Shown one piece after another: positions 26,405 to 33,989 of a stretch of DNA of 64,000 bases (its first letter is position 1; every line of letters begins with the position of its first letter). Source of the stretch: CAZCVI01 sp964502145 (GTDB lineage: Bacteria; Acidobacteriota; Aminicenantia; UBA2199); contig CAZCVI010000023.1 in NCBI GenBank assembly GCA_964502145.1, positions 25,247-89,246 of the forward strand, in the 5' to 3' direction. Below the pieces are notes generated by a model. It saw only the letters and a list, made by a program, of their open reading frames with translations, had not been told where the DNA came from and ran no database searches. The position numbers were made by a program, and so were the translations under genes.

Positions 26405-26872
26405 GAAACCTCCATATTGCAAGAATTTTATTCTACCATAATTTATGGAAAATGTAACGTTTTTTTTCGGTATTTATTCAGTTTTTTTGGCAGTGGGATG
26501 CTAAAAGTTTCTTGTAATTTTCGATCAGCGGTTTTTTTTGGGATAAACTGGATTGAAGTATACTCCTGTGGACGGTATGAATGTCGGCTCCATTTTTCAT
26601 TTTGGCTCCCGCCAGATATTGCAGTAGTTCAGACCGTGGCCTGAATTGTTACAATTATAAACGATAAATGATAAATTATAAATTATAAATTATAAAAAAA
26701 AAGTGGCGTCCTTCGGATTATATCTATTAACGCCTATGGCGAAAAAAAATAAATAATGGGCATTTGGCCATATGCTTTTAAGAAGGCCATTTCTCCGGTA
26801 GTTGTTCTTTTCGCCGCTGGTGTTTAAATTATTGATGCCCGCAGGGCGCCATCGTTTATAATTTATAATTTA
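26405..26872. other. Spacer upstream of RiPP operon with AT palindrome
   Basis: It includes the operon promoter area and, at 26655-26872, an imperfect inverted repeat. Tandem AAATTAT units (ATAAATTATAAATTATAAA) on the left face TTTATAATTTATAATTTA at 26855-26872, with about 170 bp between. The palindrome ends exactly at the 3' end of the group II intron fragment. Confidence 0.45.
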
Positions 26873-27108
26873 GTCGGGTAGGAACAGCCGATTGCTCGGC
26901 CATCCCCCCCTCAGAGCGGAGCGTGCGACTTTCACCGCACTCCGCTCAAGCTTCTCATTCACCAGTTCTTGGTTTAAGACTGGCGGTGATTTAAGAATTT
27001 CCATTTCTTGCATTCTATTTCTCTGGCTTTGTAGTAATCCCCGTCCAAGTAAGGGTTGGCGTCGAATTTAATCATCCGATGTCTTTGGATTTTCGTGTCA
27101 GACGCGAA
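26873..27108 (-). mobile_element. 3' fragment of a second group II intron (domains V-VI and RT C-terminus)
   Basis: On the minus strand, domain V spans 26914-26947. It is 34 nt, starts GAGCGGAGTGCGGTGAAAGT and has the GAAA-type loop and AGC triad. Domain VI follows, ending CCTACCCGAC at 26873. Upstream (26974-27108) is the last 44 codons of the intron-encoded reverse transcriptase. The 5' part is gone and the fragment ends at a copy of the GGTGCTTTACTT repeat (27110 on). It is dead, but its RT type could have served the ORF-less intron at 20.2 kb. Confidence 0.82.
26974..27108 (-). pseudogene. Group II intron reverse transcriptase/maturase, C-terminal fragment
   Basis: The readable frame gives FASDTKIQRHRMIKFDANPY, then LDGDYYKAREIECKKWKFLN and HRQS-stop. 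The RHxMIKxDANP(Y/F) block is the usual end of group II intron-encoded proteins. No start codon or RT domain remains. Confidence 0.78.
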
Positions 27109-27249
27109 ACAACGGGGCCGGTGCTTTACTTTTTTACTTTATAAGAAAAGAGAGGCCGGTGCCCTTGAATGGTGGGAATGATTGCCTGCCTATTCCCGAA
27201 AATTTCAGGCATAAGTCAACCCTGATGACAATTTTAATCATTTTAACAG

Positions 27250-27278
27250 TTGACAGATCAAGAGAAATCCATTATATT
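27250..27278 (+). promoter_or_regulatory. Sigma-70-like promoter for the antitoxin gene
   Basis: TTGACA (27250-27255) and TATATT (27273-27278) are separated by 17 bp, the ideal spacing. They lie 49 bases upstream of the GTG start at 27327. Confidence 0.7.
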
Positions 27279-27326
27279 TCTATTAGAGCATATTGATTGA
27301 AAAACACGAAAACGGAGGTATTGCCG

Positions 27327-27620
27327 GTGACAACTAAAGAACGTATCGCGGCGGCCGTTTCTCTTCCAGTAGAGGAGATGGCGATTGTGGCGGACTCAAT
27401 TCTCCGTAGCTTGAATGCCCCGGAGCCCCAAATCGACAAAAAATGGGCGGCTGTGGCTCAGCGTCGGTTAACAGAACTACGTTCAGGGAAAGTAAAAGCT
27501 ATCCCAGGTGAAGAGGTTTTTGCCCGGATATGGAAACGATTCGAGGGTTCAGCCACGCGTTTCACCCGGGAAACAACCGCACGGTGCGTGGGAATGATGC
27601 CGGGGCAATGCGAACTTTAG
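27327..27620 (+). CDS. Orphan addiction-module antitoxin (TIGR02574-like), altered C-terminus
   Basis: The frame from GTG 27327, behind CGGAGG, gives MTTKERIAAAVSLPVEEMAI, then VADSILRSLNAPEPQIDKKW and RRLTELRSGKVKAIPGEEVF. This matches the short antitoxin family called putative addiction module component. The last 30 residues (FEGSATRFTRETTARCVG...) do not look like the family and run into a repeat. The cognate ParE-like toxin that normally follows is missing. It is either an orphan antitoxin or a remnant. Confidence 0.72.
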   Translation: MTTKERIAAAVSLPVEEMAIVADSILRSLNAPEPQIDKKWAAVAQRRLTELRSGKVKAIPGEEVFARIWKRFEGSATRFTRETTARCVGMMPGQCEL

Positions 27621-28051
27621 GAAGCTGGCAGGCAAACATTCCCACATTCACACGCACCGTCCCCGGTTTTTCGGTTTTTCCAAATGAAACAGTCCATATT
27701 TCCCAGTACCTCCAGGTATCTTTTTTTTTCTGCTTATTTCTTTCTCCCGACTTCTCTGTAAAAAAATAGGTGCGTGATGTGAGTGAGTCGAGTGGCCGGG
27801 AAGATCGTGGTTGCGGATTGCCGCACATGTAGCCCAAGCGTCCCGCTTGAAAGGCATGGCGTTGTAGAGACGTTGCACGCTGTTCTATGAGCTGGATACC
27901 GTATTCGGCACGATCCTTTCCATTTTGCACGTATTCCCGGAGAAACAATCCGAAACAAGGGGACGTGCTTTACGTCTTTACTCTATATTTGTTCAGGAAC
28001 AAGAATTAAAGAACTAAAGCACCGTCTATCTTTTTCCCATCCCCCATTTTC
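27621..28051. other. Spacer with repeats and a DUF1016 scrap
   Basis: It holds the CATTCCCACATT repeat word, a palindromic pair with GTGCTTTACGTCTTTACT (27969-27986) facing ATTAAAGAACTAAAGCACC (28005-28023), and the DUF1016 fragment described separately. Confidence 0.4.
27860..27948 (-). pseudogene. Fragment of a DUF1016-type gene
   Basis: The reverse strand reads REYVQNGKDRAEYGIQLIEQ, followed by RATSL. This resembles the N-terminal EEEQNGKERSGYGKHLLYEL block of the DUF1016 nuclease at 29497-30606. The frame then runs into unrelated sequence. It is a short relic only. Confidence 0.4.
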
Positions 28052-28648
28052 CTATTGTTCTTGGGTTGATTTGAATTTTTCGGTTTTTTCCAGGAGTAAG
28101 GCCAACCCGTACATCTGGCGTTCTTTTTCTTCCGAGTACCAATTGTCACAGAATAGTTTATCGTCGTATTCGAATAGGCCAATAGCCGGGTCAGCGATGT
28201 ACAGTTTGTCGCCCACGATTGTTTGGACAACTTTATAAAGCACGACAAAGTGATGCTTCCGCCAATGTAGAATACAGGGCAGGGCGACTTCCCCTTTTAA
28301 TTGGGTGTAGGTAACTCTTACACCCGTAGCCTGAAGCCCCAGCGCCTCGGCTGCATTGGCAACACCTAACATGGAAACTCCGATTTCATAATCGGTTTTG
28401 GTGAGTTTAACCAGATAATCCTTGCTGAATTTTTTGCCAAAGTGGTCAAGAATCATTTGGAGGCAAACCGCACCGCATTCTGCGGGTTGTTTTTGCAAGT
28501 GAATGGGGAATGAGTCCCCTTTCTGGCAACCCGTGAAAAAAAGAGATCCCAAAATAAGCAGTATAACCAATGATGCGTTAAACCCTATCTTCATGTAAAT
28601 TTTCATGGTTGTTTGAGTGATTAGAGTTTTTGCGGGCACATTTTCCAT
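28052..28648 (-). CDS. Lipoprotein C39-family cysteine peptidase
   Basis: The 198-residue protein has a lipobox LFFTGC (Cys41), placing it in the periplasm on a membrane. A C39 peptidase fold follows: catalytic ECGAVCLQMILDHFG (Cys58, with the oxyanion Gln at 52), ILHWRKHHFVVLYKV (His) and YIADPAIGL (Asp). C39 peptidases normally cut double-Gly leaders as part of ABC exporters; this one stands alone without an ABC domain. It starts at ATG 28648 behind GGAG. It lies 2.2 kb from the RiPP operon on the same strand, and the candidate precursor has an LGA leader end, so leader removal outside the cytoplasm is a reasonable guess. Confidence 0.8.
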   Translation of the reverse strand: MENVPAKTLITQTTMKIYMKIGFNASLVILLILGSLFFTGCQKGDSFPIHLQKQPAECGAVCLQMILDHFGKKFSKDYLVKLTKTDYEIGVSMLGVANAAEALGLQATGVRVTYTQLKGEVALPCILHWRKHHFVVLYKVVQTIVGDKLYIADPAIGLFEYDDKLFCDNWYSEEKERQMYGLALLLEKTEKFKSTQEQ

Positions 28649-28879
28649 TCAGATCTCCTGCCATGCCACTGTATCGCTATCGGCAAGGCGGCGAACACTA
28701 TACTTGACCGTTTGGCTTATCATGCTTTTATAATAATACAAAATCATTTTTATGTCAATTCCCCAAGGTCTGCTATGCGACAATTATTTGGAAGGAAACA
28801 CTGGGCGCTACGTGGGCATGTGGGAATGTGTGCTTGGCCTTTTTTTGGCAGTTCCTGATTTCTCTTCAGCATTCCCACA
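28649..28879. other. Spacer with CATTCCCACATT repeat
   Basis: GTGGGCATGTGGGAATGTGT (28812-28831) faces CATTCCCACATTACCC (28870-28885). The same word occurs at 27638 and 37776. No gene is seen. Confidence 0.35.
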
Positions 28880-29188
28880 TTACCCGCTCCTGTCATTTGA
28901 CCAATACTTTTTCCCCAGTTCTGCCGCCATGTGGTATACCGGCCAATACCCATTGGTAATCGGTTCCTCCTCCGTCATTCCCCGTTTCAGCATGAGGTAT
29001 TCGGGGATGTCTTTATAAAATTCGGGATTGGTGGATGGGTAGAGATGGGAAACCTCAGACATATCCCGCGCGTATTCCTTGACCTTTTGCAGCCAGACCC
29101 AGGACAGGGTATAATGGATCAGCACGCCCACTGCCTTTTTCCTGTACTCGATCAAATCCACAAAAGTGGACGAAATAAAAACCTTCAT
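28880..29188 (-). pseudogene. DUF4062 STAND gene, internally deleted to 102 codons
   Basis: The frame is open and begins MKVFISSTFVDLIEYRKKAV like the full genes. It jumps to LSWVWLQK (from just after the Walker A region) and then to VKEYARDMSEVSHLYPSTNP and the C-terminal tail. The second junction lies in CCTTTTGCAG, a 10-bp word present at both parental sites (30949-30958 and 33074-33083 in copy 2), so deletion by short-homology recombination is likely. Promoter flank and both ends are kept, but the effector, ATPase and TPR parts are lost. Confidence 0.8.
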
Positions 29189-29307
29189 CGCCGTTTACTC
29201 CCTTTTACCATTACGTCTTGATAGAAAACAATAACACAAAGGAATAGGGAAGTCAATTTATCCGGGACCATCCAAAAGATATTGTAAAAAAAGGGATGAG
29301 ATCGAAG
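29189..29307. repeat. Second copy of DUF4062 upstream flank
   Basis: This is nearly base-for-base identical to 20042-20160. It shows that the deleted gene was copied together with its promoter region. Confidence 0.75.
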
Positions 29308-29496
29308 TTGTTCACCCCCTGTTTTGAGACAGCCTCCTCGTGTTCACCCAGGGCCTATTCACTTCCGATAATGGGTAAAAGGAGAATTGCTGTAGCCAAA
29401 GTGTCTTGCTGGACAGGCAAAAAATACCAGCAAAATACTTGCATTACAAGCTGTCAAGTTTTTTGGAAGCCCACAACCAACGACGCTTGGTGCGTG
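29308..29496. other. Spacer without recognisable gene
   Basis: Short frames here (for example IPAKYLHYKLSSFLEAHNQR near 29420-29480) look protein-like but have no start signal or family I recognise. Confidence 0.3.
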
Positions 29497-30606
29497 CTAT
29501 TTTATTTTGGCGGCTGCTTCCGTTATTTGATGTTCCATTTCAAAGGTATCCTTTTCTCTTAATATCTCTCTTTTTAACTCATCTTCGGTAGGGAAGTATA
29601 ATTTATATTTGGAGACGAATATCTGTTCCTGCGATTCAGGTAAAGTGAATTTTACCACAGCGTCGTTTTTTTCGGCACACAAAATGATTCCAATCGGTTC
29701 GTTTTCACCTTCTAATAGTTGCGTGCGTTTATAATAATTCACGTACATCTGCATTTGTCCAATGTCCTGATGTGTCATTTTTCCCACTTTTAAATCAATC
29801 AAGACAAAACACCGGGCCAAACGATTATAAAAAACCAGGTCGATATAGAAATGATCGCCATCCAGAGTAATCCGTTTTTGTCTTGCTACAAAAAAGAAGC
29901 CCTTTCCTAATTCCAATAAAAATTCCTGTAAATGGTCTATCAATGCCTGTTCCAATTCTTTTTCCAATAGTCTTTGGTTTTCCTGTAAACCTAAGAATTC
30001 TATCACATAAGGGTCTTTAACAAGATCGCCGGGCTTATTAATTTTTTGGCCTTGTTTGGCAATCGCCAGCACCTCTTCTTTTTCCCGGCTAAGGGTAAGT
30101 CTTTCAAACAGAAGTGAATTGACTTGCCTTTCAAGTTCACGTGTACTCCAGTTATTCTCTAGGGCTTCGATGATATAAAAATTTCTTGCATCTTCTCTCT
30201 CTACCTTTAACAGCAAACGGTAATGAGTCCAACTCAATTGGTCACGCAGTGCGTGACCTTTTGGGAAGGCGAGGTAAAACTGACGCATATACTTCAGATT
30301 TGTTATAGTAAAACCTTGTCCGAAGGATTTTGTCAATTTTTTGGAAAGTTCATAAAGGAGGTGCTTTCCATATCCAGACCGCTCCTTGCCATTTTGTTCT
30401 TCTTCGATAATAACGCGACCGACATTCCAGTAAGCTTGGACCATGCTTGCGTTTACAGCCCGATACGCATTCGCCCTGGCCTCATCCAGAATTTGTTTGA
30501 TGTTTTCAAATACTGTGTTCACACCTGCTTTTTTATCAATAATAGTACCACTGCCCATTAATTCTTCCAGCTCGGCACGCGATTTCTTAAGGTCAGTTTT
30601 ATTCAT
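29497..30606 (-). CDS. DUF1016 PD-(D/E)XK nuclease-domain protein (YhcG-like)
   Basis: The 369-residue cytoplasmic protein has the helical N-terminal DUF1016 domain (AYWNVGRVIIEEEQNGKERS, FTITNLKYMRQFYLAF) and a C-terminal nuclease-like domain (FVARQKRITLDGDHFYIDLV, then LIDLKVGKMTHQDIGQMQMY). The D...(D/E)xK core reads IDLVFY...IDLK. Family members are common near restriction and toxin-antitoxin loci, and nuclease activity is predicted rather than proven. It stands alone between remnants and the second DUF4062 gene. Confidence 0.9.
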   Translation of the reverse strand: MNKTDLKKSRAELEELMGSGTIIDKKAGVNTVFENIKQILDEARANAYRAVNASMVQAYWNVGRVIIEEEQNGKERSGYGKHLLYELSKKLTKSFGQGFTITNLKYMRQFYLAFPKGHALRDQLSWTHYRLLLKVEREDARNFYIIEALENNWSTRELERQVNSLLFERLTLSREKEEVLAIAKQGQKINKPGDLVKDPYVIEFLGLQENQRLLEKELEQALIDHLQEFLLELGKGFFFVARQKRITLDGDHFYIDLVFYNRLARCFVLIDLKVGKMTHQDIGQMQMYVNYYKRTQLLEGENEPIGIILCAEKNDAVVKFTLPESQEQIFVSKYKLYFPTEDELKREILREKDTFEMEHQITEAAAKIK

Positions 30607-30760
30607 TTTTTACACTCAATAATAATATAATCTTTTCCCCATCATTTGTCAATTGAGCCATTTGTAGCATTCATTCAATTTGGATGTCAACGGGCAGGCG
30701 AGAGCGAACATAAGATTCGCCATCGCCGTACACAGATATGGGAAAACAGTATTTTCCCCA
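30607..30760. other. Short spacer, no gene
   Basis: It contains GCGAACATAA, a word also met beside the DUF4062 fragment at 37.19 kb. Nothing else was seen. Confidence 0.3.
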
Positions 30761-33745
30761 TTACTCTTTTCCCCATTCTTCCGCCATGTGGTATACCGGC
30801 CAATACCCATTGGTAATCCGTTCCTCCTCGGTCATGCCCCGTTTCAGCATCTCGTATTCGGGGATGTCTTTATAAAAGTCGGGATTGGTGGATTGGTAGA
30901 GATGGGAAACCTCGGACACATCCAGGGCGTATTCCTTGACCTTTTGCAGATGTTGGGCAGCGGTAAGGTTTAAAAGGGTGGTGGGTTCGTTTTTTTCCAA
31001 AAGCACCTGCCCGCAAAAGAGATGAAGGTCGGCCAAGGCCCGTCGATACCCGGCCCGGAGGGCAATCTCCAACACTTCCGCCAGTCGTGTTTCGTCCGGG
31101 GGGCGGCGGTTGGCCCGGTCCAAGCGGGCCAGGCCAAGCAGGATGTCCGCTTCCAGGCTAACCATGTTTACTTTCCGGCAGCGGCGTAGCGCTTCATTGA
31201 GGCAGCCTTCGGCGGCGGCGGGAACACTACCGGTTTTTACGGTCACGGCATGGATTTGCTCCTGGAAATACTCGTCATAAAAGGGGATTTCAAAGGAGTC
31301 CATGGACCCTTCTCTGCATTGAATCAGCGCCTCTCCCAGAAGCCAATAGGCCTGAACAAAATCCCGCGGCAAAGGAAAATTGCTTTTACTAAATTTTCCA
31401 GCGAAGGTCAGTGCCTGGCGGGCCTGTTCCAGTGCCTCCCGCCCGTAGCCAGCGGCCCGGTTCTCCTTTTCCACGCGAGACACGCCGGTAAACCGTGCCT
31501 GCAAAAGGGCGGAGAGGGAACGGTAAACGGAATCCACACTTAATCCCTGGTAATCGTTCGTTTTTACCCAATAAGCGGTGGATTGAGCCAATTCCTCTTC
31601 GGCACCTTTTGTTTTGCTCTGGAAGGCCAGGACACGTCCCAATTCCTGGTGACCTACAGCTTCTTGAAATTCATCTTTTATTTCCCGGCAAAGGGCAATG
31701 TGTTTTCGCAAATGCGTGGTGGAAGCGGAGAACTGGCCGATGGTTGCTTGAGCAACGCTGGCCTCTGCTCCCAGACCGATGGCAAGATTCTTTTTATCAT
31801 CATTTTTTTCTGAAAGTCTAATGTATTGAAGATAAAACGGCACCGCTTTTGCGGGCTGGCCGGAAAGGGCGTAGGTATTGGCCAACTCATTTAACGTCCA
31901 TCCCTGGTCCGATTCCTTTTCCAGGCGGGGCAAACCATTGTCGCAGTTTTCTCCGGGAAAGAGCAGCTTCAACAGTTCAATGATCAAATGATAGGCGGAT
32001 AATTGATAATAACATGGATTATGCATCCTGTCGTAAAATAAGTCACATGCTTCATCGTACTTTCCTGCCTTGACCAGGTGGTGATAGAGTTCGATCACTG
32101 GCGCAAGATCCTCAAGTCTCACCACTTTTTCCGGTTCCGGCAGGGCCTTGAAGTATGCCACCGCGAGGGTGTGAACCGTTTCCCCGGTTCCTGCCGCTGT
32201 GGTCAACCGCACGTATAAAAACGAACGCATGATGGGATGGAAATCGAAGGAATCCGCGGTCTCATCATAAAACAAGAAACCCAGGCGAGACAACCCTTGC
32301 AGCACCTGCCACAGCCTCTCCTCAGCCATTCCCGACATCAGTGCTTTGACCGCATCGAAGCTGAACACCCCACGGAACACCGACACCCGCTCCGCGACCC
32401 GGCGCTCCTCTTGGGAAAGCAGGCCCAAAGCCGTGGACAGAATCTTATGCGGCTCTTCCCTATCAATGAGATTCATCGCAAAGGCCGCCCGGATATCCCG
32501 TGTCCGGCTCATGGTGATGGCGGAGACCAGCAGGGTCAGCATCAGGGGATGATAGTCGTACACCCCCCCAGCCTCTTCCAGTTCCGCCCGCGTGCCCCGC
32601 ACCCCTTGCCCGCGCAAAAAGCGCACCGTGTCGTTTGGGGATAAGCCCGTTAAACACACCCGTTTCACACCCGCCAGCCCTTCCAACGGCACGGGCATCA
32701 GGCGGGTGGTGATCAATGTCCGCGTCTGGCCCGCGCACAGGGCACGAAAAAAACGGCCCGCCCACGGATGCACCGGTTCACGTAACCGGCGCTCCCACCG
32801 GGCTTCGGCCTCGTTATCCCCGGCGAAGCGCTTTTCCTGAATAAACATCGCCTCCATACCCGCATAGCCCCGTAGGACACGCTCCAGACCGTCCAATACC
32901 AGCAAAAAACGGCGGTGGTGCAAGACCGCAGTCAGGTCCGTCAGGTCGATTCCCTCTTGGGGCGCGGTTCCCAGGACATACGGGGCCAGGTGGGCGATAA
33001 AGGATTCAAAGGGTTCGTCGTAGAAGGACCACCAGAATACACCCTCGGTTTCAACCGGTTTTCCCAAAATCTCCTTTTGCAGCCAGACCCAGGACATGGC
33101 GCTTTTGCCCATGCCGCCGATGGCTTCCAAAACCAAAACCGGTTCCGCTTCATTGTAGAACCAATTGGAAAGAACCGCCATTTCCGCCTCCCGCCCGGTG
33201 AAGTTCCGGGACAGGGGATAGGGATGGGCCATGTAAGGAAACGGCGCCGTGGGGATGTGTCTTTTCCCTGCGGGAACAGTGGTGCCGTTTTTCTTTTTCA
33301 CCGCATTGGCCAGGGAAGTGGCCAGTTTTCCGGCAAAGTCTTCGGGGGTGGTGAAATAATCTAAGACGCGTTCTTTCTTGACGATATCCAAAAATGCAGT
33401 GAGGGCGGGCAACTTGGCCATCTCAATAAATTTGGGGTTCCATGGAAAATCGTCTTTAACGATAAAACAGAGGCATGGCTTTTTTAAATGCTGTGCCAGT
33501 TCATATTCCCTCCGGGTAATGGAGGTCTCCCCGCCTTGGGGCACAAACCCGTACCGGTAGGCATAGATACCCACGAAAAGATCGCATTCCTGGATTTCGG
33601 TTTCGCAGACCCTTGTGGGTTCTTCCGATTGGCTGCCGAAATATTCCATGGCAATGGGTGTATCTTTATACCGCAGCAAGACCTCGACGGCCTTTTTCCT
33701 GTACTCGATCAAATCCACAACCGTGGACGAAATAAAAACCTTCAT
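30761..33745 (-). CDS. DUF4062-NB-ARC-TPR STAND protein, copy 2
   Basis: The 994-residue paralogue of the gene at 17051-20041 has the same domain order: DUF4062 (1-150), NB-ARC ATPase (GGMGKSA Walker A, LVLDGLERVL Walker B, FHPIMRSFL) and TPR-like repeats. The first 330 or so codons are nearly identical to copy 1 at DNA level. Divergence rises sharply after FAGDNEAEARWER and is spread through the TPR half (for example EKTIETKYPHPRDF against GKFSKSNFPLPRDF). Recent gene conversion of the effector/ATPase half, with diversification of the sensing half, would explain this. It should have the same mechanism as copy 1 but may recognise a different target. Confidence 0.87.
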   Translation of the reverse strand: MKVFISSTVVDLIEYRKKAVEVLLRYKDTPIAMEYFGSQSEEPTRVCETEIQECDLFVGIYAYRYGFVPQGGETSITRREYELAQHLKKPCLCFIVKDDFPWNPKFIEMAKLPALTAFLDIVKKERVLDYFTTPEDFAGKLATSLANAVKKKNGTTVPAGKRHIPTAPFPYMAHPYPLSRNFTGREAEMAVLSNWFYNEAEPVLVLEAIGGMGKSAMSWVWLQKEILGKPVETEGVFWWSFYDEPFESFIAHLAPYVLGTAPQEGIDLTDLTAVLHHRRFLLVLDGLERVLRGYAGMEAMFIQEKRFAGDNEAEARWERRLREPVHPWAGRFFRALCAGQTRTLITTRLMPVPLEGLAGVKRVCLTGLSPNDTVRFLRGQGVRGTRAELEEAGGVYDYHPLMLTLLVSAITMSRTRDIRAAFAMNLIDREEPHKILSTALGLLSQEERRVAERVSVFRGVFSFDAVKALMSGMAEERLWQVLQGLSRLGFLFYDETADSFDFHPIMRSFLYVRLTTAAGTGETVHTLAVAYFKALPEPEKVVRLEDLAPVIELYHHLVKAGKYDEACDLFYDRMHNPCYYQLSAYHLIIELLKLLFPGENCDNGLPRLEKESDQGWTLNELANTYALSGQPAKAVPFYLQYIRLSEKNDDKKNLAIGLGAEASVAQATIGQFSASTTHLRKHIALCREIKDEFQEAVGHQELGRVLAFQSKTKGAEEELAQSTAYWVKTNDYQGLSVDSVYRSLSALLQARFTGVSRVEKENRAAGYGREALEQARQALTFAGKFSKSNFPLPRDFVQAYWLLGEALIQCREGSMDSFEIPFYDEYFQEQIHAVTVKTGSVPAAAEGCLNEALRRCRKVNMVSLEADILLGLARLDRANRRPPDETRLAEVLEIALRAGYRRALADLHLFCGQVLLEKNEPTTLLNLTAAQHLQKVKEYALDVSEVSHLYQSTNPDFYKDIPEYEMLKRGMTEEERITNGYWPVYHMAEEWGKE

Positions 33746-33837
33746 CGCCTTTTACTCCCTTTTACCAATACGTCTTGAAAGAAAACAATAACACAAAGAA
33801 AAACGGAAGTCAAAAAAAAGAGTAATTAATCTTTTCC

Positions 33838-33905
33838 CATTGGTCTTTCCACCCACGGGGTAGTTGCACGAAAACGTGATCTGGAAGTCGAAAGGGGACA
33901 GGCAC
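33838..33905. repeat. 68-bp repeat, copy A
   Basis: CATTGGTCTTTCCACCCACG through AACGTGATCTGGAAGTCGAA is repeated at 37824-37892 with about 85-90% identity by eye. No coding role is seen; both copies lie in spacers. Confidence 0.65.
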
Positions 33906-33944
33906 GGAATCCCACCGGAACATTGATTGGACCTTTATTCCGGC

Positions 33945-33989
33945 AAAAATGACAAAAACATCTTTGTTTTGTCATTTTTGTCATTTTTG
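33945..33989. terminator. Hairpin with GTCATTTTT 9-bp repeat, near end of regulator gene
   Basis: AAAAATGACAAAAAC faces GTTTTGTCATTTTTGTCATT with a short loop. It overlaps the last codons of the minus-strand regulator (stop at 33981) and would be transcribed at its end, so it could act as a terminator. The 9-bp period recalls the hairpin family in other spacers. Confidence 0.5.

Noticed and set aside
27562..27948. 128-codon minus-strand ORF as a real gene
   Set aside because: Only the first 30 residues resemble DUF1016; the rest is repeat-derived sequence antisense to the antitoxin region.
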